A stretch of DNA of 52,530 bases. Origin: an uncultured Collinsella sp. (GTDB taxonomy: Bacteria; Actinomycetota; Coriobacteriia; Coriobacteriales; Coriobacteriaceae). Both the position numbers and the translations under genes were made by a program. Positions 52,453 through 52,530 of this stretch are shown in pieces (the stretch's first letter is position 1; the number at the start of each line of letters is the position of its first letter). The notes under the pieces are model-generated. The model made no database searches and was not told where the DNA came from. It saw only the letters and a list, made by a program, of their open reading frames with translations. The stretch is taken from assembly GCA_959602875.1 (NCBI GenBank), contig CAUGVQ010000002.1:1-52530 (forward strand), in the 5' to 3' direction.

Positions 52453-52530
52453 AGTAAGTGGGCCTATTCGACCCAGCGGTTTACCGGCTCATTCTGAGCG
52501 GCAAAAGCCCTGCTAAAACTCATCGATACC
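52453..52530. repeat. Intergenic element, family C, copy 2 (cut by window end)
   Basis: Contains GTAAGTGGGCCT, ACCCAGC and CATCGAT in the same order and near-equal spacing as the minus strand of the element at 6418-6544. The second half lies beyond the window. Confidence 0.4.

Noticed and set aside
1..52530. CRISPR array, tRNA or rRNA gene
   Set aside because: No regularly spaced repeats and no cloverleaf or rRNA sequence were seen.

Overview
The window looks like chromosome from a high-GC, Gram-positive gut actinobacterium of the Coriobacteriia, most likely Collinsella or a close relative. This is inferred from codon and base composition, the infC-rpmI-rplT and addB-addA arrangements, an ATP-type PEP carboxykinase beside a biotin-dependent oxaloacetate decarboxylase, and rubredoxin/ferredoxin fusions. 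No rRNA or tRNA gene was seen. All calls come from reading the sequence; no database search was run.

Layout. 0-2.4 kb: a Fic protein with an amber codon in its 5' part, then the infC-rpmI-rplT operon (minus strand) with a structured leader and an ATA start for infC. 2.6-6.3 kb: a five-gene operon for a membrane oxaloacetate decarboxylase (double-repeat small protein, biotin carrier, beta, tiny gamma-like subunit, alpha). 6.3-14.1 kb: hydrolase, dnaE, a DUF3284-like protein and pckA, with several palindromic intergenic repeats. 14.1-20.9 kb: addA and addB. 20.9-32.5 kb: housekeeping and accessory enzymes (GNAT, TrpR-like regulator, ApbE, holin-like protein, CysK, MnmA, FucO-like dehydrogenase, ThrE-type exporter, CAAX-type protease with a RelB-like protein, DEAD-box helicase). 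33-34.7 kb: an AT-richer island of three small unknown genes with a divergent XRE regulator. 34.7-37.8 kb: a complete copper circuit, copA-copZ-csoR, with a CsoR-like site inside its promoter. 38-40.8 kb: nitroreductase, ADP-ribosylglycohydrolase-like protein, peptide deformylase-like protein, CBS-pair protein. 40.9-45.2 kb: an apparent insertion that separates a regulated promoter from a 5'-truncated MATE transporter and carries unknown genes. 45.2-52.5 kb: HNH endonuclease, a candidate type I toxin-antitoxin locus, a 637-residue unknown protein, phosphatase, methyltransferase, phosphoesterase, and two iron proteins.

How the genes work together. PckA and the decarboxylase act on the same metabolite (oxaloacetate), one making PEP, the other coupling decarboxylation to sodium export. 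AddAB is the double-strand-break end processor. CopA, CopZ and CsoR form a self-contained copper export circuit.

The most unusual signals are: (1) a two-copy intergenic element whose core is conserved while its long flanking arms differ in sequence yet still pair; (2) a possible type I toxin-antitoxin locus with a convergent short RNA and a shared terminator; (3) the 41-44 kb insertion; (4) the small AT-rich operon under an XRE regulator.
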